Shown here piece after piece: positions 27,207 to 35,165 of a DNA stretch of 64,000 nucleotides. Made by a program: the position numbers and the translations under genes. The DNA is from Aminobacterium mobile DSM 12262 (GTDB taxonomy: Bacteria; Synergistota; Synergistia; Synergistales; Aminobacteriaceae): assembly GCF_000526395.1 (NCBI RefSeq), contig NZ_JAFZ01000004.1, positions 62,001-126,000 on the forward strand, in the 5' to 3' direction. Numbering within the stretch: position 1 is the stretch's first letter; each line of letters starts with the position of its first letter. The notes below the pieces were generated by a model, which made no database searches, had not been told where the DNA came from, and was given only the letters and a program-made list of their open reading frames with translations.

Positions 27207-27295
27207 TACCGCTATCTCCTCTCGTTACTGCAAAGCTCTCCTCCGCCTTTTAAACAAAGAGTTAGAAGAGCGCCCGCTTTAGGTTCTATATATAC

Positions 27296-27838
27296 TTAGA
27301 GCTTCTCCAGCTCCATATAGTCAGTTTCCACGACAGTCTCCCGTCCAAAGACCGTCACCGTAAATTTTACCTTCCCTTTTTCAGGAACAATCTCCACTAC
27401 AGGGCCTACTTGCCCTTCAAAAGGACCGCTCTTCACCTTTACAATATCCCCAATTTTAAGGTTCATCTCAATCTTAGGTTTAGCTTGATCCTTCCCAATC
27501 TTGCTCATAATTTCTTTTACTTCTTTTTCAGAAAGAGGAATAGGGTGATTTCCTGCTCCAACAAAACCTGTAACACCAGGAGTATGGCGGACGACATACC
27601 AAGATTGATCGTTCAGCTTCATCTCCACAAGCACATAGCTCGGATAAAGTTTCCGTGTCACTTTTTTACTTTTGCCATCTTTTACGAAAACACGCTCTTC
27701 CACCGGGACTAGGACACTAAAAATCTCTTCATCCATACCCATAGTCGCTATTCTCTGCTCGAGATTAGCTTTAACCCTGTTTTCGTACCCAGCATAAGTC
27801 TGAACGATATACCAGCGCCGCTCAACATTACTTTCCAT
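27296..27838 (-). CDS. nusG: Transcription termination/antitermination factor NusG
   Basis: Elongation factor that links RNA polymerase to Rho or the ribosome. The N-terminal NGN domain starts WYIVQTYAGYENRVK and has YPSYVLVEM and TPGVTGFVG; the C-terminal KOW domain has IGDIVKVKSGPFEGQVGPV. The 180 residues from ATG 27838 are normal; GTG 27841 is an equivalent start. It is preceded by secE as usual. Confidence 0.97.
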   Translation of the reverse strand: MESNVERRWYIVQTYAGYENRVKANLEQRIATMGMDEEIFSVLVPVEERVFVKDGKSKKVTRKLYPSYVLVEMKLNDQSWYVVRHTPGVTGFVGAGNHPIPLSEKEVKEIMSKIGKDQAKPKIEMNLKIGDIVKVKSGPFEGQVGPVVEIVPEKGKVKFTVTVFGRETVVETDYMELEKL

Positions 27839-27922
27839 CACACAATGGGGGGTCGGACGGGCCCCCTCACCTCCCTGCTTTCTATTTACGTTACTTGTGG
27901 CGTAGCATTCTTACTGGTATCA

Positions 27923-28105
27923 CTAACCAATAAGCCTCGACAAAAGACCCGTTAACGCTAAATCAATAACGCCGAGATATGCAGCAACAAAAAGGGTAAA
28001 TACTATTACTACCAGAGTTGAATACCACACCTGTTTCTTCCCTGGCCACGTTACTTTCTTAAGCTCGGCTCTTGCTTCACGCACGAAGCTGAGGATTTTT
28101 TCCAT
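27923..28105 (-). CDS. secE: Preprotein translocase subunit SecE
   Basis: Essential one-TM subunit of the SecYEG channel. The 60 residues have the amphipathic helix REARAELKKVTWPGKKQVWYST followed by the single TM. Encoded between tRNA-Trp and nusG. Confidence 0.96.
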   Translation of the reverse strand: MEKILSFVREARAELKKVTWPGKKQVWYSTLVVIVFTLFVAAYLGVIDLALTGLLSRLIG

Positions 28106-28137
28106 AACCTCGGCCTCCTATCTTTAAACAAAAAAAA

Positions 28138-28213
28138 TGGCAGGCCCGGCAGGACTCGAACCTGCAACCCCCGGTTTTGGAGACCAGTGCTCTGCCAATT
28201 GAGCTACGGACCT
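28138..28213 (-). tRNA. tRNA-Trp (CCA)
   Basis: A 76-nt cloverleaf with acceptor AGGTCCG/CGGGCCT, anticodon CCA in TCTCCAA, T-loop GTTCGAGTC and encoded 3' CCA. It lies between rpmG and secE, a common bacterial arrangement. Confidence 0.97.
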
Positions 28214-28234
28214 GCGAGCAGCGTATATTCTACA

Positions 28235-28384
28235 CTACTTAGTTTCTTTATGCAAGGTGTGTTTATCGCACCACTTGCAATATTTGTTAAGTTCCAGTTT
28301 CTTTGATTGCTTTTTCTTATTCACTGTGGTCGTGTAATTTCTCTGCTTACACTCAGTGCACTGCAAACCTACAATATCTGCCAT
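28235..28384 (-). CDS. rpmG: 50S ribosomal protein L33
   Basis: A 49-residue gene: [20 protein letters not shown], then [27 protein letters not shown]. The four cysteines in two CxxC pairs (C-T-E-C and C-K-W-C) mark the zinc-binding form of L33. It lies 20 bp after tuf and before tRNA-Trp, its usual position. Confidence 0.96.
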   Translation of the reverse strand: MADIVGLQCTECKQRNYTTTVNKKKQSKKLELNKYCKWCDKHTLHKETK

Positions 28385-28404
28385 AAAAATTCCCTTCTTC
28401 CCAA

Positions 28405-29604
28405 TTACCCAAGAATTTCAGTTACAACACCAGCACCGACAGTATGTCCACCTTCACGGACGGCAAAACGAAGTCCCTTATCCATAGCGATAGGAACTAT
28501 CAAGTCTACCTCAAAAGTGGCATTGTCCCCTGGCATTACCATTTCAACTCCCTCTGGGAGTTTGATGCTTCCTGTTACGTCGGTCGTCCTGAAGTAGAAC
28601 TGGGGCTTGTATCCTGCAAAGAACGGTGTGTGACGGCCGCCTTCCTCTTTCTTCAGTACGTAAACCTCTGCCTTGAACTTCGTATGAGGCTTTATGGAAC
28701 CGGGCTTCGCCAATACCTGACCGCGCTCCACATCTTCCTTGTCAACTCCACGAAGAAGAACTCCTACGTTATCTCCTGCCATGGCTTCGTCCAATATCTT
28801 TCTGAACATCTCAAGAGAGGTGGCTACCGTCTTCATCGTATCTTTAATCCCTACGATCTCAACTTCTTCGCCTGCCTTCACCATGCCGCTCTCTACTCGA
28901 CCAGTAACAACCGTGCCACGTCCGGTAATCGTGAACACGTCTTCGATGGGCATAAGAAATGGCTTGTCGGTCTCTCGCTGTGGTGCCGGAATATACGAAT
29001 CACAGGCAGCCATCAAATCCCATATGCACTTGCTCACTGGATCGTCCTCTGCACCGGTCCCTTCCTCAAGAACCTTCAATGCTGATCCTCGAATGATGGG
29101 AACGTCGTCGCCAGGGAAGTCATATTTGCTCAGAAGCTCTCTGATCTCCATCTCGACCAGATCCAGAAGCTCCTCATCGTCGACCTGGTCCGTCTTGTTC
29201 ATGAACACGACTATTGCAGGCACGTTGACCTGGCGGGCCAACAAAACGTGCTCCCGTGTCTGAGGCATGGGCCCATCTGCTGCGGAAACAACAAGAATCG
29301 CTCCGTCCATCTGAGCTGCTCCCGTGATCATGTTCTTAATGTAGTCTGCGTGCCCCGGGCAGTCGATGTGAGCGTAGTGACGATGCTCTGTCTGATATTC
29401 CACGTGGGAAATATTGATCGTTATTCCTCGCTCGCGCTCTTCCGGCGCTTTGTCGATCATGTCGTACGCCTCGAAGTTCGACCAGCCTTTCGTCGACAAA
29501 CATTTCGTGATTGCTGCTGTCAATGTCGTCTTGCCATGGTCTATGTGACCAATGGTCCCTACGTTTAAATGGGGCTTCGCTCTTTCAAATTTCTCTTTTG
29601 CCAT
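28405..29604 (-). CDS. tuf: Translation elongation factor Tu
   Basis: GTPase that delivers aminoacyl-tRNA to the ribosome. The 399 residues have G1 [10 protein letters not shown]3 DCPGHADY, G4 NKTDQVDD and the domain 2-3 ends typical of EF-Tu, finishing [12 protein letters not shown] content is higher than in the neighbouring genes, as expected for a highly expressed gene. It heads the rpmG-trnW-secE-nusG run. Confidence 0.99.
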   Translation of the reverse strand: MAKEKFERAKPHLNVGTIGHIDHGKTTLTAAITKCLSTKGWSNFEAYDMIDKAPEERERGITINISHVEYQTEHRHYAHIDCPGHADYIKNMITGAAQMDGAILVVSAADGPMPQTREHVLLARQVNVPAIVVFMNKTDQVDDEELLDLVEMEIRELLSKYDFPGDDVPIIRGSALKVLEEGTGAEDDPVSKCIWDLMAACDSYIPAPQRETDKPFLMPIEDVFTITGRGTVVTGRVESGMVKAGEEVEIVGIKDTMKTVATSLEMFRKILDEAMAGDNVGVLLRGVDKEDVERGQVLAKPGSIKPHTKFKAEVYVLKKEEGGRHTPFFAGYKPQFYFRTTDVTGSIKLPEGVEMVMPGDNATFEVDLIVPIAMDKGLRFAVREGGHTVGAGVVTEILG

Positions 29605-29821
29605 ATCTTCTCAGGCCTCCCTGCGTATATAGAATCTCTACCCTTTCGGGCTCTGTATTCTCTTGTTTTAAGGAAACAGTTGGGACACTACTGAAGAGAT
29701 TTTATCATACGAATCAAAAATATCCATATGTGCTCACCAGAAGTACATTTCTTTTATGATTTAAAGCCAATGTAAAAATGATAAACTATGAAAAACTTTT
29801 TGTGATATCTTTTAAATCGCA

Positions 29822-29856
29822 TAAGAAAAAGGGCCCAGCTTTAAAGCTGGGCCCTT
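29822..29856 (-). terminator. Terminator between the tRNA-Thr side and tuf
   Basis: AAGGGCCCAGCTTTAAAGCTGGGCCCTT (given here by position: 29829-29856) is a perfect palindrome; on the minus strand it runs into TTTTTCTTAT. It would end transcription coming from the right, including the small frame at 29891. Confidence 0.88.
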
Positions 29857-29890
29857 GAAAGTATTTATTTTCAAAAATCAAATTCCCCTA

Positions 29891-29959
29891 TTAACCACTG
29901 CACCCCCGCCAAATTTGAGGCTGGAACGACTTAATGTTAACCAATCTTGTTCTTTTCAT
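29891..29959 (-). CDS. Candidate 22-residue small protein or leader peptide
   Basis: ATG 29959 is preceded by a near-perfect AAGGAGGTCTT ribosome site 4-5 nt upstream. The frame encodes MKRTRLVNIKSFQPQIWRGC, then Ser-Gly and a stop, and a strong terminator lies 34 bp beyond. It lies in host DNA between the element's left att copy and tuf. The only reasons to call it a gene are the ribosome site and the terminator; no family is recognised. It could be a leader peptide, a modified-peptide precursor or a decayed gene start. Confidence 0.45.
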   Translation of the reverse strand: MKRTRLVNIKSFQPQIWRGCSG

Positions 29960-30118
29960 GCCAAAGACCTCCTTGAATGTAATGTTTGGGCATCAAAAAT
30001 CCGCTTGTTTTTGACCACCTAACAGGGGGATTTTTTAGCCTTTGGAGAGAAATTAGAGAAGAGTTAAAAGACACGAAAAAAGGGGAACTGACTTTATTCA
30101 GCCCCCCTTCCTAATACA

Positions 30119-30165
30119 TGGAGCCGACTTCCGGACTCGAACCGGAGACCCCATCCTTACCATGG
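30119..30165. repeat. Left attachment site copy (tRNA-Thr 3' fragment)
   Basis: Forty-seven bases identical to 41354-41400, covering the tRNA from the anticodon stem to the CCA end. The base after it differs (T here, A at 41401), and then TGTG is shared again. The 5' half of a tRNA is absent here, so this copy is a non-functional remnant. Confidence 0.95.
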
Positions 30166-30306
30166 TTGTGAAGGGGCTTTTTAGGGGGGGAAGGCCACGA
30201 GCGGGTTTGCGTGCTAAAAACACCATAAAAACCAGTATTCATCATGTTTTTTATTTTTTTATAAGCTCCCCTTCTTGCCCCTTCTTTCCCCATATGATAA
30301 TATCAA

Positions 30307-30328
30307 AATAGAGTCTGAATAGAGTCCG
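30307..30328. repeat. Candidate integrase arm-type sites (left)
   Basis: Two adjacent 11-bp units, AATAGAGTCTG and AATAGAGTCCG, in tandem about 35 bp before the integrase start. The 8-bp core ATAGAGTC recurs at the right end (41286-41293) and in inverted form next to it. This fits arm binding sites of a tyrosine integrase. Confidence 0.5.
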
Positions 30329-30360
30329 GCTACACACATCATAAGGGGGCTCCAAAAAAA

Positions 30361-31554
30361 ATGACTGTAGCAAAACTGACAAACACATATGTAAAAAATT
30401 TAAAGCCGAATAAAAAAAGATATAGTGTACGGGATACTGAAATTAAGGGGCTGTTAATTCGAGTTGAACCGTCAGGACGCAAATTTTTCTATTTAGACTA
30501 TTATACCCCCGAGGGTACGCGGACGTCAAAAAAAATAGGCGACGCAAACGTCCTGACCCCCGCCCTTGCCCGCGAAATGGCTACTCTGCTCCTCTCCAAA
30601 ATTATTCGTAAAATTCCCCTCGAACCTGAAAAAAAAACAAAAGAACTGACCGTAGGAGAAGTTTTTGAAAAATATAAAATATTCGTGCAAGCAAATCATA
30701 AAAGTTTTAACAATACGCTTATTTTTATTTCGCTTTTTTCTTGTCTTTTTCAAAAAAAATGTTCGGAATTGACAATTTTCGACCTCGAAAAATGGAGGGA
30801 TAAAAAAAGAAAAAGCAAAAAAGCAGCAACAATAAATAGGTATGTTTCCGCATTTCGGGCGATGTTGCGCTGGGCAAAAGAAAGAGATATTATTTTCGCT
30901 TGCCCCGCTATTGAAAAAAAAATGAAAGCTCTGCCCGAAACAGATTCGCGAGAAACAGTCCGATATTTGTCTCCAGACGAAAGAAAAAGACTATTCGAAG
31001 AATTAAAAAAAAGGGAAAAGCGACAAGGAAAAGACTATCTCCTCCCGGCCGTAACGCTCTCCCTGAATACCGGTATACGGCGCGGAGCGTTGCTATCACT
31101 GCGTTGGGAGGATATAAATTTTGAGCGAGAGATAATAACTTTACGCGCGAAAAATGCCAAAAACCAAAAAATGGATTATATTCCTATGAATATTATTGTT
31201 AAAAATGTATTACAAAAATGGAAAGAGGTACAAAAAAATCCGAATGATAACGATTTAATTTTTCCACATCCCGGAACAGGAAAAAAAATGCACGACTGCC
31301 GTACTGCATGGGAAAAAGTACTGAAAAATGCAAAAATTGAAAATTTTCGGTGGCATGATATGCGGCATGATTTCGCCTCGCAATTAGTCATGAAAGACGT
31401 AAATATTCTGACTGTTCAGAAACTTATGACCCATTCAAATTTGGAAATGACGCTTCGGTACGCGCATCTCGCGCCAAAAAAACAAAAAGAAGCAGTGCAA
31501 AAAATAGAAGATTTATGCCCTATATATCCTATATATATGGAAGATAAAAAATAA
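30361..31554 (+). CDS. int: Tyrosine recombinase (integrase), DUF4102-type
   Basis: Catalyses site-specific integration into and excision from the tRNA-Thr att site. The N-terminal domain (about 1-85) resembles the arm-binding DUF4102 domain; a SAM-like core-binding domain follows (about 95-190). The catalytic domain has Arg in NTGIRRGALLSLRWEDI, His-x-x-Arg in WHDMRHDFAS, His in LMTHSNLEMT and the nucleophile Tyr in LRYAHLAP. Length 397 is typical. It lies next to attL, pointing into the element. It is Lys-rich and AAA-heavy, unlike host genes. Confidence 0.95.
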   Translation: MTVAKLTNTYVKNLKPNKKRYSVRDTEIKGLLIRVEPSGRKFFYLDYYTPEGTRTSKKIGDANVLTPALAREMATLLLSKIIRKIPLEPEKKTKELTVGEVFEKYKIFVQANHKSFNNTLIFISLFSCLFQKKCSELTIFDLEKWRDKKRKSKKAATINRYVSAFRAMLRWAKERDIIFACPAIEKKMKALPETDSRETVRYLSPDERKRLFEELKKREKRQGKDYLLPAVTLSLNTGIRRGALLSLRWEDINFEREIITLRAKNAKNQKMDYIPMNIIVKNVLQKWKEVQKNPNDNDLIFPHPGTGKKMHDCRTAWEKVLKNAKIENFRWHDMRHDFASQLVMKDVNILTVQKLMTHSNLEMTLRYAHLAPKKQKEAVQKIEDLCPIYPIYMEDKK

Positions 31555-31573
31555 AAATAAGGAGGGAACAAAA

Positions 31574-31972
31574 ATGCAAAAAGTAATTCCTTGTACGGCA
31601 TTTTTCGAAGAAGCGACAGAAAATGGCGGCCTCGTTGGATATTTCGGGGGGGATATAGATTGCGTATGCGCGCCAGAACTAAAAAACGCACAAAAATATA
31701 TTCGAAACATATACTTTCTTTGGGATTCTGCTTTTGATTTTATGATAGAGAATGAGATGTATTCCATTTTGGAAAGATACCCGCGACATTACGTTCGCTA
31801 TTTACTTTCGGAAGCAATTTTTGTAGAAGGAAATGGAATAATGTTTCACGTGAAACAATATTTTAAAAAAATGCAACAATATATGACGATGGAAAACGGA
31901 TGGCAAGAAGATTATATTTTCTCCGCGGTAGCTTTTTTTAGAAAAATAGAAAAAATAATAGAAAAAAACTAA
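31574..31972 (+). CDS. Hypothetical element protein containing a parS sequence
   Basis: Not recognised. It has 132 residues, many aromatic (Phe, Tyr, Trp), no TM and no known motif. AAGGAGGG precedes ATG 31574, 19 bp after the integrase stop, so the two are probably cotranscribed. Codons for MFHVKQ near residue 90 contain the perfect 16-bp parS palindrome. Confidence 0.75.
   Translation: MQKVIPCTAFFEEATENGGLVGYFGGDIDCVCAPELKNAQKYIRNIYFLWDSAFDFMIENEMYSILERYPRHYVRYLLSEAIFVEGNGIMFHVKQYFKKMQQYMTMENGWQEDYIFSAVAFFRKIEKIIEKN
31842..31857. promoter_or_regulatory. Perfect parS (ParB-binding) site
   Basis: TGTTTCACGTGAAACA is a complete 16-bp palindrome identical to the consensus parS used by chromosomal ParB/Spo0J. 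It lies inside the coding sequence of an element gene. No parA or parB gene is present in the window. Confidence 0.85.
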
Positions 31973-32137
31973 AACAAATAAAAAGGGGGGAAAGAACTCC
32001 CCCCCTCTCCTAACCTCTCCTAAATTTTCCTCCTTAACCCGAAAAAAAACTCAAAAAATATACTTCCAAAATACAAATACAGTATCAAAATACCCCAACC
32101 CCCCAAAAAAGTTAGTAGTTGCAAGGGCTCCCAACGA

Positions 32138-32200
32138 CCCCAAAGAGGCAAGTATGCTTGCGCTTTGGGGACACTTTTCGCAAAAAAATGCGAAAAAGTG
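32138..32200. other. Two adjacent stem-loops at the end of the mob operon
   Basis: First hairpin: CCCCAAAG (32138-32145), inner GCAAG/CTTGC, and CTTTGGGG (32163-32170). Second: CACTTTTCGCA (32172-32182) with TGCGAAAAAGTG (32189-32200), one bulge. Neither has a T tract beyond the stem in the minus-strand direction, so a simple terminator is doubtful. They might be structured RNA or single-strand replication initiation sites. Confidence 0.5.
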
Positions 32201-32204
32201 AAAA

Positions 32205-33275
32205 TTAATAAATTAATTCAATTTCTTCTTCCTCGTCTTCATTTTTTTCTGGAACTTCCATTCCCGATATTTTTTGTATTTCTTTTTCTATTTCTTCTTT
32301 TTCCAGTTTCTTCGCCACTTTCGCGATTTTGATGTTCATGTATTCATCATTTTTTTGTGCCGACATATCCATTTTTTTTATATTTGGCGAAAATTTTATT
32401 AATAAATCTTTAATTTTTGCTATGGTTTTTCCAGACAAAATTAATATTTTTATCATTTTTTCGTCTGCGACACCCAAAGATAAATTTTTTTCTAAAAATA
32501 AAAAATAGATACTTTCTATTATTTTTTCGATGTCGTCCGTTCCTGACTCATCGCTCTTTTCTTTTTCCACCTTTTCCACCTTTTCCACCTGAGATTTTCC
32601 GAAAATTTCCCGCACATCCGGAGGAAAAACGCCGCAAAAATCCTGATATATGGCGTGGCAATGCATACATATATTTCCTTTTTCTTCCTCTTTTGCCACG
32701 TAATATTTTTCTATTTTTTTAAATCCTCCCCCTAAAAAAAAGTCTGAAAAAACCTGCGAGCCAGGGAGGAAAAATCCCCATTCTTCGTCATTTTTTTGCG
32801 AAAATAACGCTGGAGGAACGCCAAAATTCGAAGAAATGTCATGTCGCGCCGCCAAATACGCTCTTTCCTCATTTCCAGGCTCCCTGTAGCATTTTAATAC
32901 GCTAAAATAATAATCTCCTGCGCCCGAATACTCCCCCTCTCCTTCGGGATTTTCAATTTTCTGAATAAAAAGAGGTGAAAAATGAGTGTCGAGCGGGGCA
33001 TACGTCGCATATTTTGTGGGGTGATATTCCCCCAGGGTTTGTTCCTGCATATTTTTGAAATCGTACATCGACGCGAAATACGTATGAAAATAACGGAAAA
33101 TAGACGAATGTGGAGTAATAATACAGTTTTGTCTATTTTCTTCCCCCCATTTCAAAATTTTCTCGTATCCACGCAAAATGTCCCTGGCGTCCGTTCGGCC
33201 CTCCCATCCACGAATTGAGTATTCATCAGCTTTGAGCAAATTGAAAATATATTCCAAATAATCTGTATTTGCCAT
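32205..33275 (-). CDS. Hypothetical element protein downstream of the relaxase
   Basis: Not recognised. It has 356 soluble residues. The N-terminal 230 residues form a compact region with a possible metal site C-M-H-C followed by C seven residues later (about 200-212). A charged linker with repeats VEKVEKVEKEK follows, then a Lys/Glu-rich helical C-terminus ending in an acidic EEEEIELIY tail. It lies 18 bp after the relaxase gene and may work with it. I could not see primase motifs, although an IncQ system would need a RepB primase and this is one position where it might be. Confidence 0.7.
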   Translation of the reverse strand: MANTDYLEYIFNLLKADEYSIRGWEGRTDARDILRGYEKILKWGEENRQNCIITPHSSIFRYFHTYFASMYDFKNMQEQTLGEYHPTKYATYAPLDTHFSPLFIQKIENPEGEGEYSGAGDYYFSVLKCYREPGNEERAYLAARHDISSNFGVPPALFSQKNDEEWGFFLPGSQVFSDFFLGGGFKKIEKYYVAKEEEKGNICMHCHAIYQDFCGVFPPDVREIFGKSQVEKVEKVEKEKSDESGTDDIEKIIESIYFLFLEKNLSLGVADEKMIKILILSGKTIAKIKDLLIKFSPNIKKMDMSAQKNDEYMNIKIAKVAKKLEKEEIEKEIQKISGMEVPEKNEDEEEEIELIY

Positions 33276-33293
33276 ATCTTTTTCCCCCTATAA

Positions 33294-34625
33294 TTAGGAT
33301 AAAATTTCCATTTCCGGAATATATTTCTCTTTTTCCGGCTTTTTCTCCTTTTTCCGCTCTTTTTCTGTTCCTATCGTTATTTCTCTCCCGTTTATTTTCA
33401 TTTTTTCTTCCCATTTTTCGCGTTTTAGATTTTTTACGGCTTTTTCCCCGAGAATTTTTAATTCATCATCCGAAATGGGGGTGTCTGTATGTATATATAT
33501 TTTTCGAATAAATACTTCTGAAGCTGACATAATGTCTACCTCTCCGTTCGCGTACGCGCGTACACATACCCCCGGCCCCTTTACCTGTCGATATTTTCCT
33601 CTTTCGTACCGCTTTTCCCGCTCTCGTATAGCTTTTTCGGCTTCGTTTTCGCGCATTTCGAGAGTTGTTTTTTCGATTTCTTTCATTTTTTTCATTTTTT
33701 CCTGTAGTTTTTTTCGAATTTCGTTTTCTGGAAGCGCCAATAATCTTCGTAGCGCATAGCTTTTTCCCGTTTGTATGTCCACAATTGTCAACGTTTTTCT
33801 TTTTTTGTTGGAGTTTTTTGCGACGCGCTCTATGATTCCCCATTTTTCTGGGAGTTTTTCCCCCTCTCCCTCAAAAAAAACTCTCGCCGCCAGATACGCT
33901 ATTTTTTGGTTTTCGTTCGCATATTTTCGTCGTTTTTCGAGATATTCGCATGCCGACACGTCGCGGGAGTTTCGCAACTTTCCCTTTCTCCACATCTCCC
34001 ACTTTTGGCCATTTATTTTTTTCGTATTGGGCCGGTCGGCCCGTTTTTCTGTGGTGGCGTCGTATCCCTGCTCCCGCAAGACTTCCGCTATTTTTTCCCG
34101 CATTTTTTCCATTTCGTCATTTTTTTCTATTTTGGTGTAGTGGGGTTTTTTTCCGTCTCGATTTCGCATGCGAAAAATGACGTGTAGGTGCAGGTTTTGT
34201 GTTTGCCCCTCTTTTTTCCCCCTGTGTAGCGCATACGAAAAATCCGCGCTGTCTCCGGCTACCGCATACGCAATTTTTCGGCATATATTTTTTCGCTCTT
34301 CGGCATCGCAATTTTCAAAAATGTCGTTCGGAAGTGGAACGTTAAACTTTTCCGCAATCTTCGCGTCTTTCCGGGTTCGCATTTTTTCGAAATCTTTTTC
34401 GCACGAAATTCCAGTCTCGCTACACGATATTTCTGTCCATCGCCGCGAAATTTCATATCTGTCATTTAAAATTTTTAAATTTTCAAAATTTCGGGAAATG
34501 TGCTCGAATTCGAGGCATTCTTTTTCCCGCGAAATATATTTGCAATGCGCGGCCGCTTTCGCATAATCTTTTCTGCCAGCGCAATCCCCGGTAAAATTGT
34601 TTGATACTCGCCATTTTATTTTCAT
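33294..34625 (-). CDS. mobA: MobQ-family relaxase (MobA-like)
   Basis: Nicks oriT and pilots the transferred strand. Near the N-terminus, AKAAAHCKYISREKE parallels the RSF1010 MobA segment around its catalytic Tyr25, making Tyr30 the likely nucleophile. The metal-binding histidine motif is NLHLHVIFRMRNRDG near 150, after a KFNVPLP / ICRKIAYAV block as in MobA. The C-terminal half is a very Lys/Glu-rich helical region and has no RepB-type primase domain, unlike RSF1010 MobA (about 709 residues). A short C-terminal repeat of KEKKPEKEK type precedes the end. Family assignment comes from reading motifs. Confidence 0.82.
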   Translation of the reverse strand: MKIKWRVSNNFTGDCAGRKDYAKAAAHCKYISREKECLEFEHISRNFENLKILNDRYEISRRWTEISCSETGISCEKDFEKMRTRKDAKIAEKFNVPLPNDIFENCDAEERKNICRKIAYAVAGDSADFSYALHRGKKEGQTQNLHLHVIFRMRNRDGKKPHYTKIEKNDEMEKMREKIAEVLREQGYDATTEKRADRPNTKKINGQKWEMWRKGKLRNSRDVSACEYLEKRRKYANENQKIAYLAARVFFEGEGEKLPEKWGIIERVAKNSNKKRKTLTIVDIQTGKSYALRRLLALPENEIRKKLQEKMKKMKEIEKTTLEMRENEAEKAIREREKRYERGKYRQVKGPGVCVRAYANGEVDIMSASEVFIRKIYIHTDTPISDDELKILGEKAVKNLKREKWEEKMKINGREITIGTEKERKKEKKPEKEKYIPEMEILS

Positions 34626-34678
34626 TTTTGTGCACCTCTTTTAAAAATTTCGGTAAAGGATACTGGTTTTCTGGGGGG

Positions 34679-34695
34679 ATGGGGGGAACCCCCAT
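34679..34695. repeat. Inverted repeat near oriT
   Basis: ATGGGGG, GAA, CCCCCAT form a 7-bp-armed palindrome 25 bp to the left of the oriT candidate, in the gap between the relaxase and mobC genes. Confidence 0.6.
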
Positions 34696-34719
34696 GTGTG
34701 TTGTTGTTATCACTTATGG

Positions 34720-34761
34720 GTTTGGCGTAGCCAAACGCGGTTTTGTGCCCTCCTCCCTATG
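34720..34761 (+). other. Candidate origin of transfer (oriT), R1162-like
   Basis: GTTTGGC, GTA, GCCAAAC form a perfect 7-bp inverted repeat with a 3-base loop; after GCGGTTTT comes GTGCCCTCCTCCC. As I recall, the R1162/RSF1010 oriT has the same plan: an inverted repeat with a short loop, a spacer and GTGCG/CCCTCCC containing the nick. It lies in the only sizeable gap between mobC and the relaxase gene. The nick is inferred near 34748 on the plus strand. Confidence 0.65.
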
Positions 34762-34786
34762 TTAGAAGGGTGGAGGGGGGAGAAGC

Positions 34787-35137
34787 CTACTCTCCCCTTC
34801 CATTTTGATTTTGTGTTTTCTGGTTTTTGATTTCCGAAAAAATAAATTTTAAAAGTGCATTTATGTTTTCCTTTTTTATTTTTTCCAATTCTTCATATTT
34901 TTTTTCGCGTTTCATTTTTTTATATTTTTCATCTTGTAAAATTAAAAAATCCCCAAGGGCGTCAAATTTTTCTCCCAAAAAACTTCTCGCGACTCCCCCT
35001 GTCAAGATTTTCTTTCGGGTTTCGCGTTTCCTATCCTTTTCTTTTTCTCCTTTTTCCAGAATTTTTATGTCAGCCTCCAGTTTATTTTTTTTCTCTATCA
35101 TTTTTTCTATTTTTGTTCTCATTTTTTCTTTCTGCAT
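34787..35137 (-). CDS. mobC: Relaxosome accessory protein, MobC-like
   Basis: Probably helps open oriT for the relaxase. The 116 residues are charged and helical: a coiled coil IEKMIEKKNKLEADIKILEK is followed by KEKDRKRETRKKILTGGVA. This closely resembles RSF1010 MobC, where a LEEQRARINAEIQRV coiled coil precedes ERKNETRRKVLVGA. It is on the same strand as the relaxase with oriT between them, whereas RSF1010 mobC is divergent. The similarity was read by eye. Confidence 0.75.
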   Translation of the reverse strand: MQKEKMRTKIEKMIEKKNKLEADIKILEKGEKEKDRKRETRKKILTGGVARSFLGEKFDALGDFLILQDEKYKKMKREKKYEELEKIKKENINALLKFIFSEIKNQKTQNQNGRGE

Positions 35138-35165
35138 TTTTTATATCTCTCCTCTTATTTTTTTT

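Noticed and set aside
28444-29085. Plus-strand frame of 213 codons opposite tuf
   Set aside because: A shadow of the highly biased EF-Tu coding sequence.
31985-32005. G6/C7 hairpin after the 31574 gene as a terminator
   Set aside because: There is no T tract on either strand; the pairing may be only a result of homopolymer runs.
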